Source: CAZVBR01 sp964625755
GTDB lineage: Bacteria > Patescibacteriota > Minisyncoccia > Phycocordibacterales > XYD1-FULL-46-19
Length of the DNA stretch: 21,371 nucleotides
NCBI GenBank assembly: GCA_964625755.1
Contig: CAZVBR010000011.1
Coordinates: 1-21,371, forward strand
Direction: 5' to 3'
The notes beneath the pieces are model-generated. The model made no database searches. It was not told the origin of the DNA and was given only the letters and a program-made list of their open reading frames with translations. Shown here in pieces: positions 13,793 to 21,353 of the stretch; positions within the stretch are counted from its first letter, which is position 1, and every line of letters begins with the position of its first letter. The translations under genes were made by a program, and so were the position numbers.

Positions 13793-15025
13793 TCATTCTT
13801 TCTCAGAGAGGTATTTTATTGCTTTTTTAAGCTGCGGGTCTTCTCCTTGTGCCAGCTCGTCTTGACTCATTTTTACTTCGATATCAGGCGTCAGACCGTT
13901 GTCAGAGATCGAAGTGCCTTTTGGTGTAAGCCAGCGAGCAACGGTAATTTTTAGAGATGAGTTAGAATCGATCGGAGTTACCTCTTGAACTGACCCTTTG
14001 CCGAAGGTTTGTTCTCCGATTAAAGTTGCCCGATTATGATCCTGGAGAGCCCCGGCTAGAATTTCAGACCCAGAAGCTGACCCGCGATTTACCAGAACGG
14101 CTACATTGATGTCGTCTTTAATAAGGTCATATCCGCGACTACGAAAGGTTTTCCCGCTTTCGTCCGCTCGGACTTCTCTGACTACCACTTCCCCGGCCGG
14201 CAAGAACCAGCTGGTCATATCCACGGCGGCTCTTAAGAACCCCCCGGGGTTTCCTCTTAAGTCTATGATCAGATCTTCAGCTTCTGACTGGGCAAATTCT
14301 CGCAAGGCTTTTCGGAAAAGATCTGTTGATGGTTCTGAGAATGTGAATAACCTAATTATAAATATTCCGTCTTTGATCTCTGTTTCCAGGGTCGGGACCG
14401 TGATCTTTTCTCGGGTGACCTTGAATTCTTTTTCTTCTCCACTGTCTCGGATAATGGTTAAATTGACACTTGTCCCCTTTTCCCCTCTTATTTTTTTAAC
14501 TGCGTCCTCGACTGTCATATTTTCTGTTGTTTCTTCGTTCACCTTTATTATTTTGTCACCAGCCTTGATGCCGGCTTTTTCGGCCGGTGTGTTAGCCAGT
14601 GGAGATATGACTGTCAAAACGCCATCCTCCATTCCGATTTCCATGCCTACACCTCCAAATTCGCCGCTTATATTTTCATCAAATTGCTTTCGGTCTTCTG
14701 GAGGCATGAAAACGGAGTACGGGTCTCCGTAGGCGTTAATCATTCCTTGTATCGCCCCCCAGACCCTTTCTTCGGCGCTCGGCAGTTTTTCCGTTTCAGC
14801 ACTGTCAACGTGTTTATTTTCCATTATTTGCCAGACTTGCCAGAATGTGGAAAAATCTACCTGCTCGGGTTTTTCCTCGCTGTGGTTGTAGATCTCCTTT
14901 ATCTTGCTTGGATCGTCGCTTAATTCATTGCCGGCGTAGGCGCCGACACCAACCGCCACCCCCCACCCCAATGACAGGCCGATTATGATCAGTATTATTT
15001 TTTCAAAATATTTAACTAAGGTCAT
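13793..15025 (-). CDS. C-terminal processing peptidase, S41 family (CtpA/Prc-like)
   Basis: A membrane-anchored serine protease that removes C-terminal tails or degrades exported proteins in the envelope. The 410 residues comprise an N-terminal membrane helix (about 10-30), a helical region, a PDZ domain (about 122-205, with G-V-G-M-E-I and P-A-E-K-A-G-I-K-A-G-D-K-I) and the S41 core (L-I-I-D-L-R-G-N-P-G-G at about 252-262). The Ser/Lys dyad is S318 in S-A-S-G-S-E and K343 in T-F-G-K-G-S; their 25-residue spacing matches Prc and the D1-processing protease. The C-terminus is only slightly extended. In other bacteria some of these proteases control levels of murein hydrolases, which would fit the M23 and lysozyme-like genes here, but that link is inference. 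No Shine-Dalgarno or convincing promoter is seen before its ATG. Confidence 0.95.
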   Translation of the reverse strand: MTLVKYFEKIILIIIGLSLGWGVAVGVGAYAGNELSDDPSKIKEIYNHSEEKPEQVDFSTFWQVWQIMENKHVDSAETEKLPSAEERVWGAIQGMINAYGDPYSVFMPPEDRKQFDENISGEFGGVGMEIGMEDGVLTVISPLANTPAEKAGIKAGDKIIKVNEETTENMTVEDAVKKIRGEKGTSVNLTIIRDSGEEKEFKVTREKITVPTLETEIKDGIFIIRLFTFSEPSTDLFRKALREFAQSEAEDLIIDLRGNPGGFLRAAVDMTSWFLPAGEVVVREVRADESGKTFRSRGYDLIKDDINVAVLVNRGSASGSEILAGALQDHNRATLIGEQTFGKGSVQEVTPIDSNSSLKITVARWLTPKGTSISDNGLTPDIEVKMSQDELAQGEDPQLKKAIKYLSEKE

Positions 15026-15095
15026 GTTTGTTTTTTATTTACTTGAGAAAATTTTGTTATGATATGAACATTATTTACACTTCATTGTATCTTAT

Positions 15096-15914
15096 ATGAT
15101 AAAACACTTCAAGTTCAAAAAATTTACCTGGGTGGAGGTTTATACCCCCACTTATCGGGAAATAAAGAGCCTCCAGGAGACTTTTGAACTGGATTTTTTC
15201 AATTTTTCCCGTTTTTTTGCCTCGGAATCGGAAGAGCCGATCTTGTTTTACCCGGAATATATAAACCTGACACTGTCTTGGCCGGTGTGGGGTGAAAAGA
15301 GTCGGAATTCGGAATTTTTGAGTTTTGATCGAACGATCAGGCTGGATCTTTTGTTGAGTGAGAATTTTGTTATTGTTATTAACCATGACCCTTTCACCTC
15401 TTCTGCGATCGGTGAATTATCCGAGGTCTTTAATTCTTTAGTTTCGTTCCTCGACCCAAACGGGCCGACTCTTAGGGCTGAGCTCGTGCTGTATTATCTT
15501 ATCAGAAGCCTTCACCGGAATTTGGATCTTGAATTGAATATCTTAGTTGAAGACTTAAAAAAAACGGAATCGGAAAAGCCCTTTGATCCGGGTGGTTATC
15601 AGTTAATTGAGGTGGCCGAAAAAATCAGATCACTGAATCAAATTTTGACCAGACAGTCTTTTGTTTGGCGGTCGATCATAAAAACCCGACATCAGTTATG
15701 TGACGGCAGTATTTCCCGAATTAAATTATTGCTCAATGAGAATCGATCCTTACAGGTTCGGAGCCGTTTAATAAGAAGGATTGCGATCAGAGGTATAAGA
15801 TCAAGAGAACAAAAAAAGAAAAAACGAGATAAAATTAGGGTTGAGATCTTGAGGTATTTATTGATCGGGGTTTTGGTTGTTCTGGGGGTGTTTATTGCTA
15901 GCTATTTGCTTTAG
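15096..15914 (+). CDS. CorA-like protein lacking the GMN motif, single C-terminal membrane helix
   Basis: The 272-residue protein resembles the cytoplasmic part of CorA magnesium channels. W12-V-E-V-Y-T-P-T-Y-R-E-I-K-S-L is like the W-I-D-x-x-x-P-T-x-x-E CorA opening, the segment around 50-62 matches the strand that follows, and F91-V-I-V-I-N-H-D-P-F is like the L-V-T-V-H-x-x-P block. Residues 127-220 form long helices as in the CorA stalk. However, it ends in a single hydrophobic helix (252-272) after a very basic stretch (226-249), with no G-M-N signature and no second transmembrane helix. It therefore cannot form the normal channel by itself, and the true function is unknown. The frame ends in a normal TAG, so truncation by sequence error looks unlikely. 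cysS follows after 72 nt. Confidence 0.65.
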   Translation: MIKHFKFKKFTWVEVYTPTYREIKSLQETFELDFFNFSRFFASESEEPILFYPEYINLTLSWPVWGEKSRNSEFLSFDRTIRLDLLLSENFVIVINHDPFTSSAIGELSEVFNSLVSFLDPNGPTLRAELVLYYLIRSLHRNLDLELNILVEDLKKTESEKPFDPGGYQLIEVAEKIRSLNQILTRQSFVWRSIIKTRHQLCDGSISRIKLLLNENRSLQVRSRLIRRIAIRGIRSREQKKKKRDKIRVEILRYLLIGVLVVLGVFIASYLL

Positions 15915-15986
15915 GGTTCCGGGCTTTTTATTTTTTGCTTGGTTTGTTACTATTGAAACGGGTATTATCACTAATTTTGTATTCTA

Positions 15987-17372
15987 ATGACACTTAAAAT
16001 TTACAACACTTTGAGTCAAAAGAAGGAGGAGTTCACGCTTCCGCGGGGGGCATCCGAGGTTAAAATATATACTTGCGGACCAACGGTTTATGATCGGGCT
16101 CATATCGGTAATTTGCGCTCATTTGTGTCTGCTGATATTTTGGTCCGAACTCTGACTTTTTTAGGTTTTTCCGTTAGGCAAGTTATGAATATCACCGATA
16201 TTGATGATAAAACTATAGCCGGAAGTCAGAAGGCCGGCGTTGATCTGGAGCGATTTACGGCTCCGTTTACGGAAATATTTTTAAATGACCTGGTGCAATT
16301 AAATATCACAAAACCAACCCATAATCCCAAGGCCACGGAGTATATCCCGGCTATGATCGAATTTGTGGATCTTTTGATCAAGAAGGGTTTTGCTTATGTG
16401 GCCAAAGACGGGGTTTATTTTTCGATCAGTAAATTGCCGGATTATGGTTGTTTGGCCGGGTTGAAGGAAGTAAGCGGGAATGATGCCAGAATTTCTCAAG
16501 ATGAATACGATAAAGACAATCCCGGTGATTTTGTTTTATGGAAGAATCGTACCGCGGCTGACGGGGATAATTATTGGTCGTCGCCTTGGGGTGATGGGCG
16601 CCCCGGTTGGCATTTGGAGTGTTCGGTTATGGCCACTAACTTGCTCGGCCCGACAATAGATATCCATACCGGTGGAATTGATCTGGTTTTCCCCCATCAC
16701 ACTAATGAAATAGCTCAAGCTGAGTCGGCCACCGGGGAATCGCCTTTTTCTCGTTTTTGGTTCCATACGGCTTTTGTTAATATTGATAACAGCAAGATCT
16801 CAAAGTCCCTTGGCAATACCATTGATCTTAAAGAGTTAGGAGATAAAGGAAAAGATCCGCTGGCTTATCGTTACTGGTTGCTTATGACTCATTACCGTCA
16901 GCCGTCTAATTTTACTTATCAGGCAATAGATGGAGCTGAGTCGGCCCTAAGGCGGCTGGTTCAAAAATTATCGGCCTTACCTGATCCGGATCAAAATACC
17001 GGTTTGCCTGAAAATTACCTAAGATCTTTTGTTGATCTAATTTCGGATGACCTTAATACCCCTAAAGCTTTGGCTTTGGGGTGGGATCTTTTGACCGATA
17101 AAAAAATCTCAGGAGACAGTAAAAAGGCGGCTTGGTTGGAATTTGATCGGGTATTTGGGTTGAATTTATCTCAGAAAATTAACTCCGGATCTTCGTTCGA
17201 GATAGAGTTCGACCGATTGCCTGCCGAGGTTCAGGCTATGTTTTGGCAAAGAGAAGAGGCTAGGAAGGAAAAAAAATGGGCTCAGGCCGACGATCTGAGG
17301 GATCGTTTGAAGGAGTTGGGCTGGGAGGTTCTCGATACCCCTGAAGGGCCAAAAATAAGAAGATCGGAATGA
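15987..17372 (+). CDS. cysS: Cysteine--tRNA ligase
   Basis: Class I synthetase charging tRNA-Cys. The 461-residue protein is normal length. It has C30-G-P-T-V-Y-D with H39-I-G-N42 (HIGH motif), the W-H-x-E-C212-S block, H-T-G-G-I-D-L-x-F-P-H237-H-x-N-E241 and K270-I-S-K-S274. C30, C212, H237 and E241 are the zinc ligands, with the same 25- and 4-residue spacing as the E. coli enzyme, so the Cys-selecting zinc site is intact. The C-terminal Q-R-E-E-A-R-x-x-K-x-W-x-x-A-D-x-L-R block is also typical. The ATG is preceded by AT-rich sequence without a Shine-Dalgarno. The stop is TGA. Confidence 0.97.
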   Translation: MTLKIYNTLSQKKEEFTLPRGASEVKIYTCGPTVYDRAHIGNLRSFVSADILVRTLTFLGFSVRQVMNITDIDDKTIAGSQKAGVDLERFTAPFTEIFLNDLVQLNITKPTHNPKATEYIPAMIEFVDLLIKKGFAYVAKDGVYFSISKLPDYGCLAGLKEVSGNDARISQDEYDKDNPGDFVLWKNRTAADGDNYWSSPWGDGRPGWHLECSVMATNLLGPTIDIHTGGIDLVFPHHTNEIAQAESATGESPFSRFWFHTAFVNIDNSKISKSLGNTIDLKELGDKGKDPLAYRYWLLMTHYRQPSNFTYQAIDGAESALRRLVQKLSALPDPDQNTGLPENYLRSFVDLISDDLNTPKALALGWDLLTDKKISGDSKKAAWLEFDRVFGLNLSQKINSGSSFEIEFDRLPAEVQAMFWQREEARKEKKWAQADDLRDRLKELGWEVLDTPEGPKIRRSE

Positions 17373-17412
17373 TGTCATTATTTCCTGATTATATGTTATC
17401 ATCATATTAACT

Positions 17413-18647
17413 ATGAGCACTAGAAGTCAAAATTTTGTCAAAAGTCCGGTAAAAATACCTCCTCAAGATATTCAAGCTGAACAGGCTTTATTGGGGTCGA
17501 TTTTGATAAAACCAAAATCTTTTAATGAGATAGTTGATTACATATCNNNNNNNNNNNNNNNNNNNNNNNNNNNNNNNNNNNNNNNNNNNNNNNNNNNNNN
17601 NNNNNNNNNNNNNNNNNNNNNNNNNNNNNNNNNNNNNNNNNNNNNNTGCGAAAATTGATCGAGTCGGCCGATAGCATACTGGAGTTGGGGTATGACGAAA
17701 ATCAAGACATTAATGAGGTTTTTGACAAAGCGGAGAGGATCATTTTTGGTTTGGCCAACTTTTCCAAAAAAACCTTTGTCAGCATAAAAGATACACTTAA
17801 TGACGCCTGGGAGCGCTTTGATAATCTAAATAAATCCGATGAGTCAATAAGGGGGGTACCGACCGGTTTTCGGGAGTTGGATAATTTATTATCCGGCTTT
17901 CAGAAGTCTGACTTAGTGATTTTGGCGGCACGTCCTTCAATCGGAAAAACATCCTTGGCTTTGGATATATTAAGGAATGCCGCCTGTCGTCATGGTATAC
18001 CGGCTGCCTTATTTTCTCTGGAAATGAGCGTCCAACAGGTGGTTGACCGGATCATAGCGGCTGAAAGCCGGGTTGATTCTTGGAAATTAAGAACCGGGAA
18101 AGTGGCTGCTGATGATGAATTTTCTCGAATTCGGGACGCCTTGGACTCTCTGGCCCAAGCTCCGATTTTTATTGACGATGAGCCGTCCAATAATATTACG
18201 AACATGAAAGCCGTGGCTCGAAGATTAAAATCAGAAAATAATTTAAGTTTAATAGTTGTTGATTATCTTCAGTTGATGAAACCGACTCATCACACTGATT
18301 CAATGGTCCAGCAAGTAACGGATATATCTCGTTCACTAAAAGCTTTGGCCCGAGAATTGGATGTGCCGGTTATTGCTTTGTCTCAATTATCGCGAGCGGT
18401 CGAAACCCGGGGTGGCCGGCCTCGTTTGTCAGATCTTCGGGATTCCGGCTCGATCGAACAAGATGCTGATGTTGTTATGTTCATTCATCGGGAAGACAAA
18501 CACAGCGAAGATGAGGACAAAAGAAATGTAGCCGAGATCATGGTTGAAAAACATCGGAATGGCCCGGTTGGTAAAGTGGATCTTTATTTTGACGAAAAAA
18601 GAGTGTCTTTTGTTAGTATAGAAAAGGGTGATTTTGGTTCCTTTTGA
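17413..18647 (+). CDS. dnaB: Replicative DNA helicase DnaB, interrupted by an assembly gap
   Basis: Hexameric helicase that unwinds DNA at the replication fork. The N-terminal piece (17413-17546) has the family opening P-P-Q-D-I-Q-A-E-Q-A-L-L-G-S-I-L-I. After 100 N the frame resumes at R-K-L-I-E-S-A-D (17649) in the linker helix, then G-V-P-T-G-F-R-E-L-D, Walker A A-A-R-P-S-I-G-K-T-S, Walker B I-V-V-D-Y-L-Q-L-M, the S-Q-L-S-R block and the arginine-finger region near R-D-S-G-S-I-E-Q-D-A-D. Compared with typical DnaB about 75 residues of the N-terminal domain are missing, so the real gap is probably near 225 nt. No intein is seen in the sequenced part. recR follows 2 nt after the TGA stop. Confidence 0.95.
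17547..17646. other. Assembly gap (100 N) inside dnaB
   Basis: Two coding bases remain on each side, so an intact gene needs a gap of 2 modulo 3; 100 is 1 modulo 3. The run of N is therefore a placeholder. Family comparison suggests about 225 missing bases. Confidence 0.95.
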
Positions 18648-18649
18648 TC

Positions 18650-19285
18650 ATGACCGGCAATAGTTTGTTTGAACAATTGATCGAAGATCTTGAGAGTTGG
18701 CCGGGAATTGGCCCCCGTCAGGCTCGACGCTTGGCTTACTGGTTAGCCGGTCAACCCCGATTTAAACTTATCCGTACCGGCAATTTGCTCCAAAAATTAC
18801 CGGAGGTTACCAAGATGTGTCATGACTGCAAACGCTTGTTTTGGTCGGAAAGCCAGGATTCCTTGTGTTCCTGGTGTCGAAATTTGGCTCGAAAAGACGC
18901 GACTCAATTAATGATCGTCGAGAAAGATATTGATATGGATAATGTTCAAAAAATATCCGATTTTCAGGGGTATTTTTTTGTATTGGGTGGTCTCCTGCCT
19001 TTAAATGATAAAGGACGAAATACTCTGAGACTGTCTTCACTTAAATCGCTGATCGAAAAAAAGATCACCGAAGGAAAGCTAAAAGAAGTGATTTTTGCTT
19101 TAAGTGTTAGCCCGGAAGGTGATCACACTGTTGATCATTTGAAACAAGAACTGAAACCGTTCTTGGTTGATAAAGATATAACAGTATCCATTCTTGGCCG
19201 AGGGTTGTCAGCCGGTACTGATCTTGAATATCTAGACCCGGAAACACTAAAAAACGCCTGGCGTAATCGCCAAAATCATAATTAA
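18650..19285 (+). CDS. recR: Recombination mediator protein RecR
   Basis: RecR works with RecO/RecF to load RecA on gapped DNA. From ATG 18650 the protein is 211 residues, slightly longer than usual (about 200). Domain order is normal: helix-hairpin-helix W17-P-G-I-G-P-R-Q-A-R-R-L-A, a C4 zinc finger (C57, C60, C73, C76), then a Toprim domain from about residue 86 (L-M-I-V-E-K-D, V-L-G-G-L-L-P, S-P-E-G-D) and the C-terminal G-R-G-L-S-A-G-T-D-L-E-Y block, matching the G-L-P-x-G-x-D-L-E-Y signature. A TTG two codons upstream (18644) overlaps the dnaB stop; the ATG is preferred. It is usually next to dnaX-ybaB; here it follows dnaB directly and is likely co-transcribed. Confidence 0.95.
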   Translation: MTGNSLFEQLIEDLESWPGIGPRQARRLAYWLAGQPRFKLIRTGNLLQKLPEVTKMCHDCKRLFWSESQDSLCSWCRNLARKDATQLMIVEKDIDMDNVQKISDFQGYFFVLGGLLPLNDKGRNTLRLSSLKSLIEKKITEGKLKEVIFALSVSPEGDHTVDHLKQELKPFLVDKDITVSILGRGLSAGTDLEYLDPETLKNAWRNRQNHN

Positions 19286-19286
19286 T

Positions 19287-19315
19287 TGAAGTAGTCTCAA
19301 ATAATTTTTACTTCA
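19287..19315. terminator. Weak inverted repeat between convergent recR and rplU
   Basis: TGAAGTA (19287-19293) and TACTTCA (19309-19315) form a 7-bp stem with a 15-nt loop across the 22-bp gap and the rplU stop codon. It is AT-rich. Its position between convergent genes suggests a weak bidirectional terminator, but the structure alone is poor evidence. Confidence 0.35.
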
Positions 19316-19622
19316 GTGATCCTATTTTGATCTTGTTATAGGGCTGGCGGTGGCCCAGTAATTTGCGATAACGTGTTTTGTTTTTGAATTTAAGAATCGA
19401 TATTTTTTTACCTCTTCCTGATTCGGTTAACTCGGCTTTTACTTTAGCGTCTTTTATGTAAGGTTCTCCGATCGTGGTTTTTTCCCCGTCATGAACCAGC
19501 AGAACATGGTCAAAGACCACCTCCTTACCTTTTTCCGCTCCAGCCAACTGTTCGATCGACAACACGTCACCTTCTTTTACTTTATATTGTTTGCCGCCTG
19601 TTTCAATAATTGCAAAACTCAT
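19308..19622 (-). CDS. rplU: 50S ribosomal protein L21 (bL21)
   Basis: Large-subunit protein binding 23S rRNA with L20. The 104 residues start M-S-F-A-I-I-E-T-G-G-K-Q-Y-K-V, the family signature, with D-H-V-L-L-V in the middle and the C-terminal K-F-K-N-K-T-R-Y-R-K-L-L-G-H-R-Q-P-Y block that contacts rRNA. It lies 59 nt downstream of rmuC on the same strand and has its own extended -10 promoter. Its usual operon partner rpmA is about 6 kb away on the opposite strand. Confidence 0.96.
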   Translation of the reverse strand: MSFAIIETGGKQYKVKEGDVLSIEQLAGAEKGKEVVFDHVLLVHDGEKTTIGEPYIKDAKVKAELTESGRGKKISILKFKNKTRYRKLLGHRQPYNKIKIGSLK

Positions 19623-19632
19623 GATAGTAAAT

Positions 19633-19660
19633 ATTGTATCATAATATTTATATTTAGCAA
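19633..19660 (-). promoter_or_regulatory. rplU promoter (extended -10)
   Basis: On the minus strand TTGCTA (19660-19655, 4/6), a 16-bp spacer ending in TGA, and TACAAT (19638-19633, 5/6) form an extended -10 promoter. The -10 ends 10 nt before the rplU ATG, so the leader would be only about 3-4 nt. Confidence 0.6.
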
Positions 19661-19681
19661 CCTGATCTTTGGGGTTATCGG

Positions 19682-20734
19682 TTAATCTGTCTCAGTGTCC
19701 GGCTTTTCGATCTTCAAGGGGTCGATCTCGCCCCCGGTTTGACTAATTCGGAATATATCTTTGTCAATTTTTTTAAATTCTTTGTAAGCTTGATTGTAGT
19801 GATTAACGGTGGTTGATAAGGTACCCCCGAGCTTTTTTAGATATTGATCATAGCCGTTTATATGACGAGATAGTTCCCCCACTCTTTTTTTGATCTCTAC
19901 CGCTTGCTCTTCGATCTGAAGAGCTTTAAGGCCCTGGAGAACGGTTTGTAAGTACGCCAAAAATGATGTTGGTGATACGATGATCACTCTGTTTTTTCCG
20001 GCGGCCCGTTCAATAATGCTCTCCCCTTCTCCGCCCACCCGGTTAATCAGTAAGTCGTAGTATATAGCTTCGTGCGGGATGAACATGAAGGCGAAATCCA
20101 TAGTACCTTCTTCGGGGCGAATGTACTTGGTCGTTTCCTGGATCCTTTGTTTGAGATCGGCCACAAATGCTTTCTCGAGTTTTTCTTTTTCATTTGAGTT
20201 TTTTTCTTCGACCAAACGGTTGTAATTTTCGAGAGAAAATTTCGAATCAACCGGGATCAGCTTGTCTTTGACGAATATCATCGCATCAACTATTTCCCCA
20301 TCCGCGAGACCGTACTGCATTTTGTAACTCCCCGGAGGAAGAACGTTTTTTAGTAAGGTCTCAAGATAATACTCCCCTAAAACACCTCTTTGCTTGGGGT
20401 TTTTTAAAATATCCTGCAAACTTTTCACTTGATCCCCGATCGAGGTCATCTGTCTTCCGGTCTCTTTTACGGCCGTTAATTCCTGGGTGATCTCCTTGAT
20501 CAAATTTTGAGAATAATTCAGCTGATTCGTGACCGAGTCATGCATCTGCCTGGTCGATTCCCCTATTTTGGCATCCATTAAACGGGTTAGTTCTTGAATC
20601 TGGTTTTGAATTAAAAGAAAAGAGTCTTGATCTGGTTTTGACTTTCGTTCCTGGTTCTTTTTGTAAAGTAACAAAATCACTAATCCGATGATCAGCCCGA
20701 TCAAAATTCCGATTACGGTAAAAATATAGCCCAT
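19682..20734 (-). CDS. rmuC: DNA recombination protein RmuC homologue
   Basis: RmuC proteins are predicted membrane-tethered nucleases linked to limiting DNA inversions and recombination. The 350 residues have an N-terminal membrane helix (about 3-24, followed by K-K-N-Q), a long coiled coil (about 35-112), then the RmuC core: R-G-V-L-G-E-Y-Y-L-E (116-125), V-D150-A-M-I-F and I-P-V-D163-S-K165-F, matching the D ... D-x-K arrangement of PD-(D/E)xK nucleases, then F-M-F-I-P-H-E-A and I-V-S-P-T-S-F-L-A-Y-L. The length is shorter than the 475 residues of E. coli RmuC, mainly in the tails. It has its own promoter and precedes rplU on the same strand. Confidence 0.92.
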   Translation of the reverse strand: MGYIFTVIGILIGLIIGLVILLLYKKNQERKSKPDQDSFLLIQNQIQELTRLMDAKIGESTRQMHDSVTNQLNYSQNLIKEITQELTAVKETGRQMTSIGDQVKSLQDILKNPKQRGVLGEYYLETLLKNVLPPGSYKMQYGLADGEIVDAMIFVKDKLIPVDSKFSLENYNRLVEEKNSNEKEKLEKAFVADLKQRIQETTKYIRPEEGTMDFAFMFIPHEAIYYDLLINRVGGEGESIIERAAGKNRVIIVSPTSFLAYLQTVLQGLKALQIEEQAVEIKKRVGELSRHINGYDQYLKKLGGTLSTTVNHYNQAYKEFKKIDKDIFRISQTGGEIDPLKIEKPDTETD

Positions 20735-20740
20735 AGGCTA

Positions 20741-20769
20741 ATAATAACAAAAACCTTACCATAACCCAA
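20741..20769 (-). promoter_or_regulatory. rmuC promoter, leaderless geometry
   Basis: On the minus strand TTGGGT (20769-20764, 3/6, TTG core kept), a 17-bp spacer and TATTAT (20746-20741, 5/6) end 6 nt before the rmuC ATG. Confidence 0.55.
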
Positions 20770-20788
20770 ATAAAGTCTCCCCGATCAA

Positions 20789-20817
20789 ACAAGCCCCGAC
20801 TTTCGGTCGGGGCTTGT
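20789..20817 (-). terminator. Intrinsic terminator after hsp20
   Basis: A perfect 12-bp stem (ACAAGCCCCGAC with GTCGGGGCTTGT) and 5-nt loop TTTCG. On the minus strand it begins 8 nt after the hsp20 stop and its 3' arm runs into TTTGAT, a short T tract. It separates hsp20 from rmuC. Confidence 0.8.
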
Positions 20818-20824
20818 CGTTTAT

Positions 20825-21325
20825 TTACTCGGTTTCGATTTTGATCTTTGATCGTCCGCTTTGTTCTTCGGGTAATTTGGGAAGATCGATTGTCAGAACT
20901 CCGTTTTTGAATCTGGCTTTAATATTGTCTTTATCGATCTTTGATGGCAGAGGAATACTTCTTCTGAATTCACCGTATTCTCTTTCGTAGCGATAATAAT
21001 GCCTGTCTTTATCTTCTTCTTCGTCCTCTTTGTCTATCGAACCTGATAGAACCAAAAAGTCGTCTTCCGCTTCAACGCTTACCTGATCAGGGTTTACCCC
21101 GGGTAAATTGGCAGTCACAGTTATTTGCTTGTCATTTTCAGACATGTCTATCTGAGGGTAATTAAGGGATTCCCTTTCGTTTAACAGACTTGCAGCCAGA
21201 GTGTCAAAAGGATCCCAGACACTCTCATCAAACAGCCTGTTGAAAGCATCTCTCAGGGAAAGAATATTCCGGTTCCCATTTTGAGGTTGAATTTCTCTTG
21301 TTTGTTTGTCGTTTTTGTTGGTCAT
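20825..21325 (-). CDS. Small heat shock protein, Hsp20 / alpha-crystallin family
   Basis: ATP-independent holdase chaperone that binds unfolding proteins and forms large oligomers in the cytoplasm. The 166 residues have a variable N-terminal arm with L-R-D-A-F-N-R-L-F-D-E and W-D-P-F (about 24-40), the alpha-crystallin domain from about 57 (P-Q-I-D-M-S-E, with A-N-L-P-G-V and F-R-R-S-I-P-L-P), the hallmark N141-G-V-L-T-I-D-L-P-K150, and a C-terminal I161-K-I163 tail motif that docks into neighbouring subunits. A very acidic insertion (99-107) is unusual but lies in the variable L57 loop. The -10 box ends 5 nt before the ATG, and an inverted repeat overlapping it suggests repression. It is monocistronic, with a strong terminator. 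Confidence 0.95.
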   Translation of the reverse strand: MTNKNDKQTREIQPQNGNRNILSLRDAFNRLFDESVWDPFDTLAASLLNERESLNYPQIDMSENDKQITVTANLPGVNPDQVSVEAEDDFLVLSGSIDKEDEEEDKDRHYYRYEREYGEFRRSIPLPSKIDKDNIKARFKNGVLTIDLPKLPEEQSGRSKIKIETE

Positions 21326-21330
21326 AAGTT

Positions 21331-21339
21331 ATTTTATCA
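21331..21339 (-). promoter_or_regulatory. hsp20 extended -10 promoter element
   Basis: On the minus strand TGA followed by TAAAAT (5/6) forms an extended -10 that ends 5 nt before the hsp20 ATG. No -35 is recognisable 16-18 bp upstream, which an extended -10 can tolerate. Confidence 0.55.
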
Positions 21340-21353
21340 CTTAGACTGATAAA
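21333..21353. promoter_or_regulatory. Putative operator overlapping the hsp20 promoter
   Basis: TTTATCA (21333-21339) and TGATAAA (21347-21353) form a perfect 7-bp inverted repeat with a 7-bp spacer. One arm covers most of the extended -10. It is not the CIRCE sequence (TTAGCACTC-N9-GAGTGCTAA), so HrcA is not indicated; the regulator is unknown. Confidence 0.45.

Noticed and set aside
14106..14732. A 208-codon open frame on the plus strand
   Set aside because: It is antisense to the S41 peptidase, whose frame carries intact PDZ and Ser/Lys motifs. The shadow translation is Ser/Pro-rich and has no family signature.
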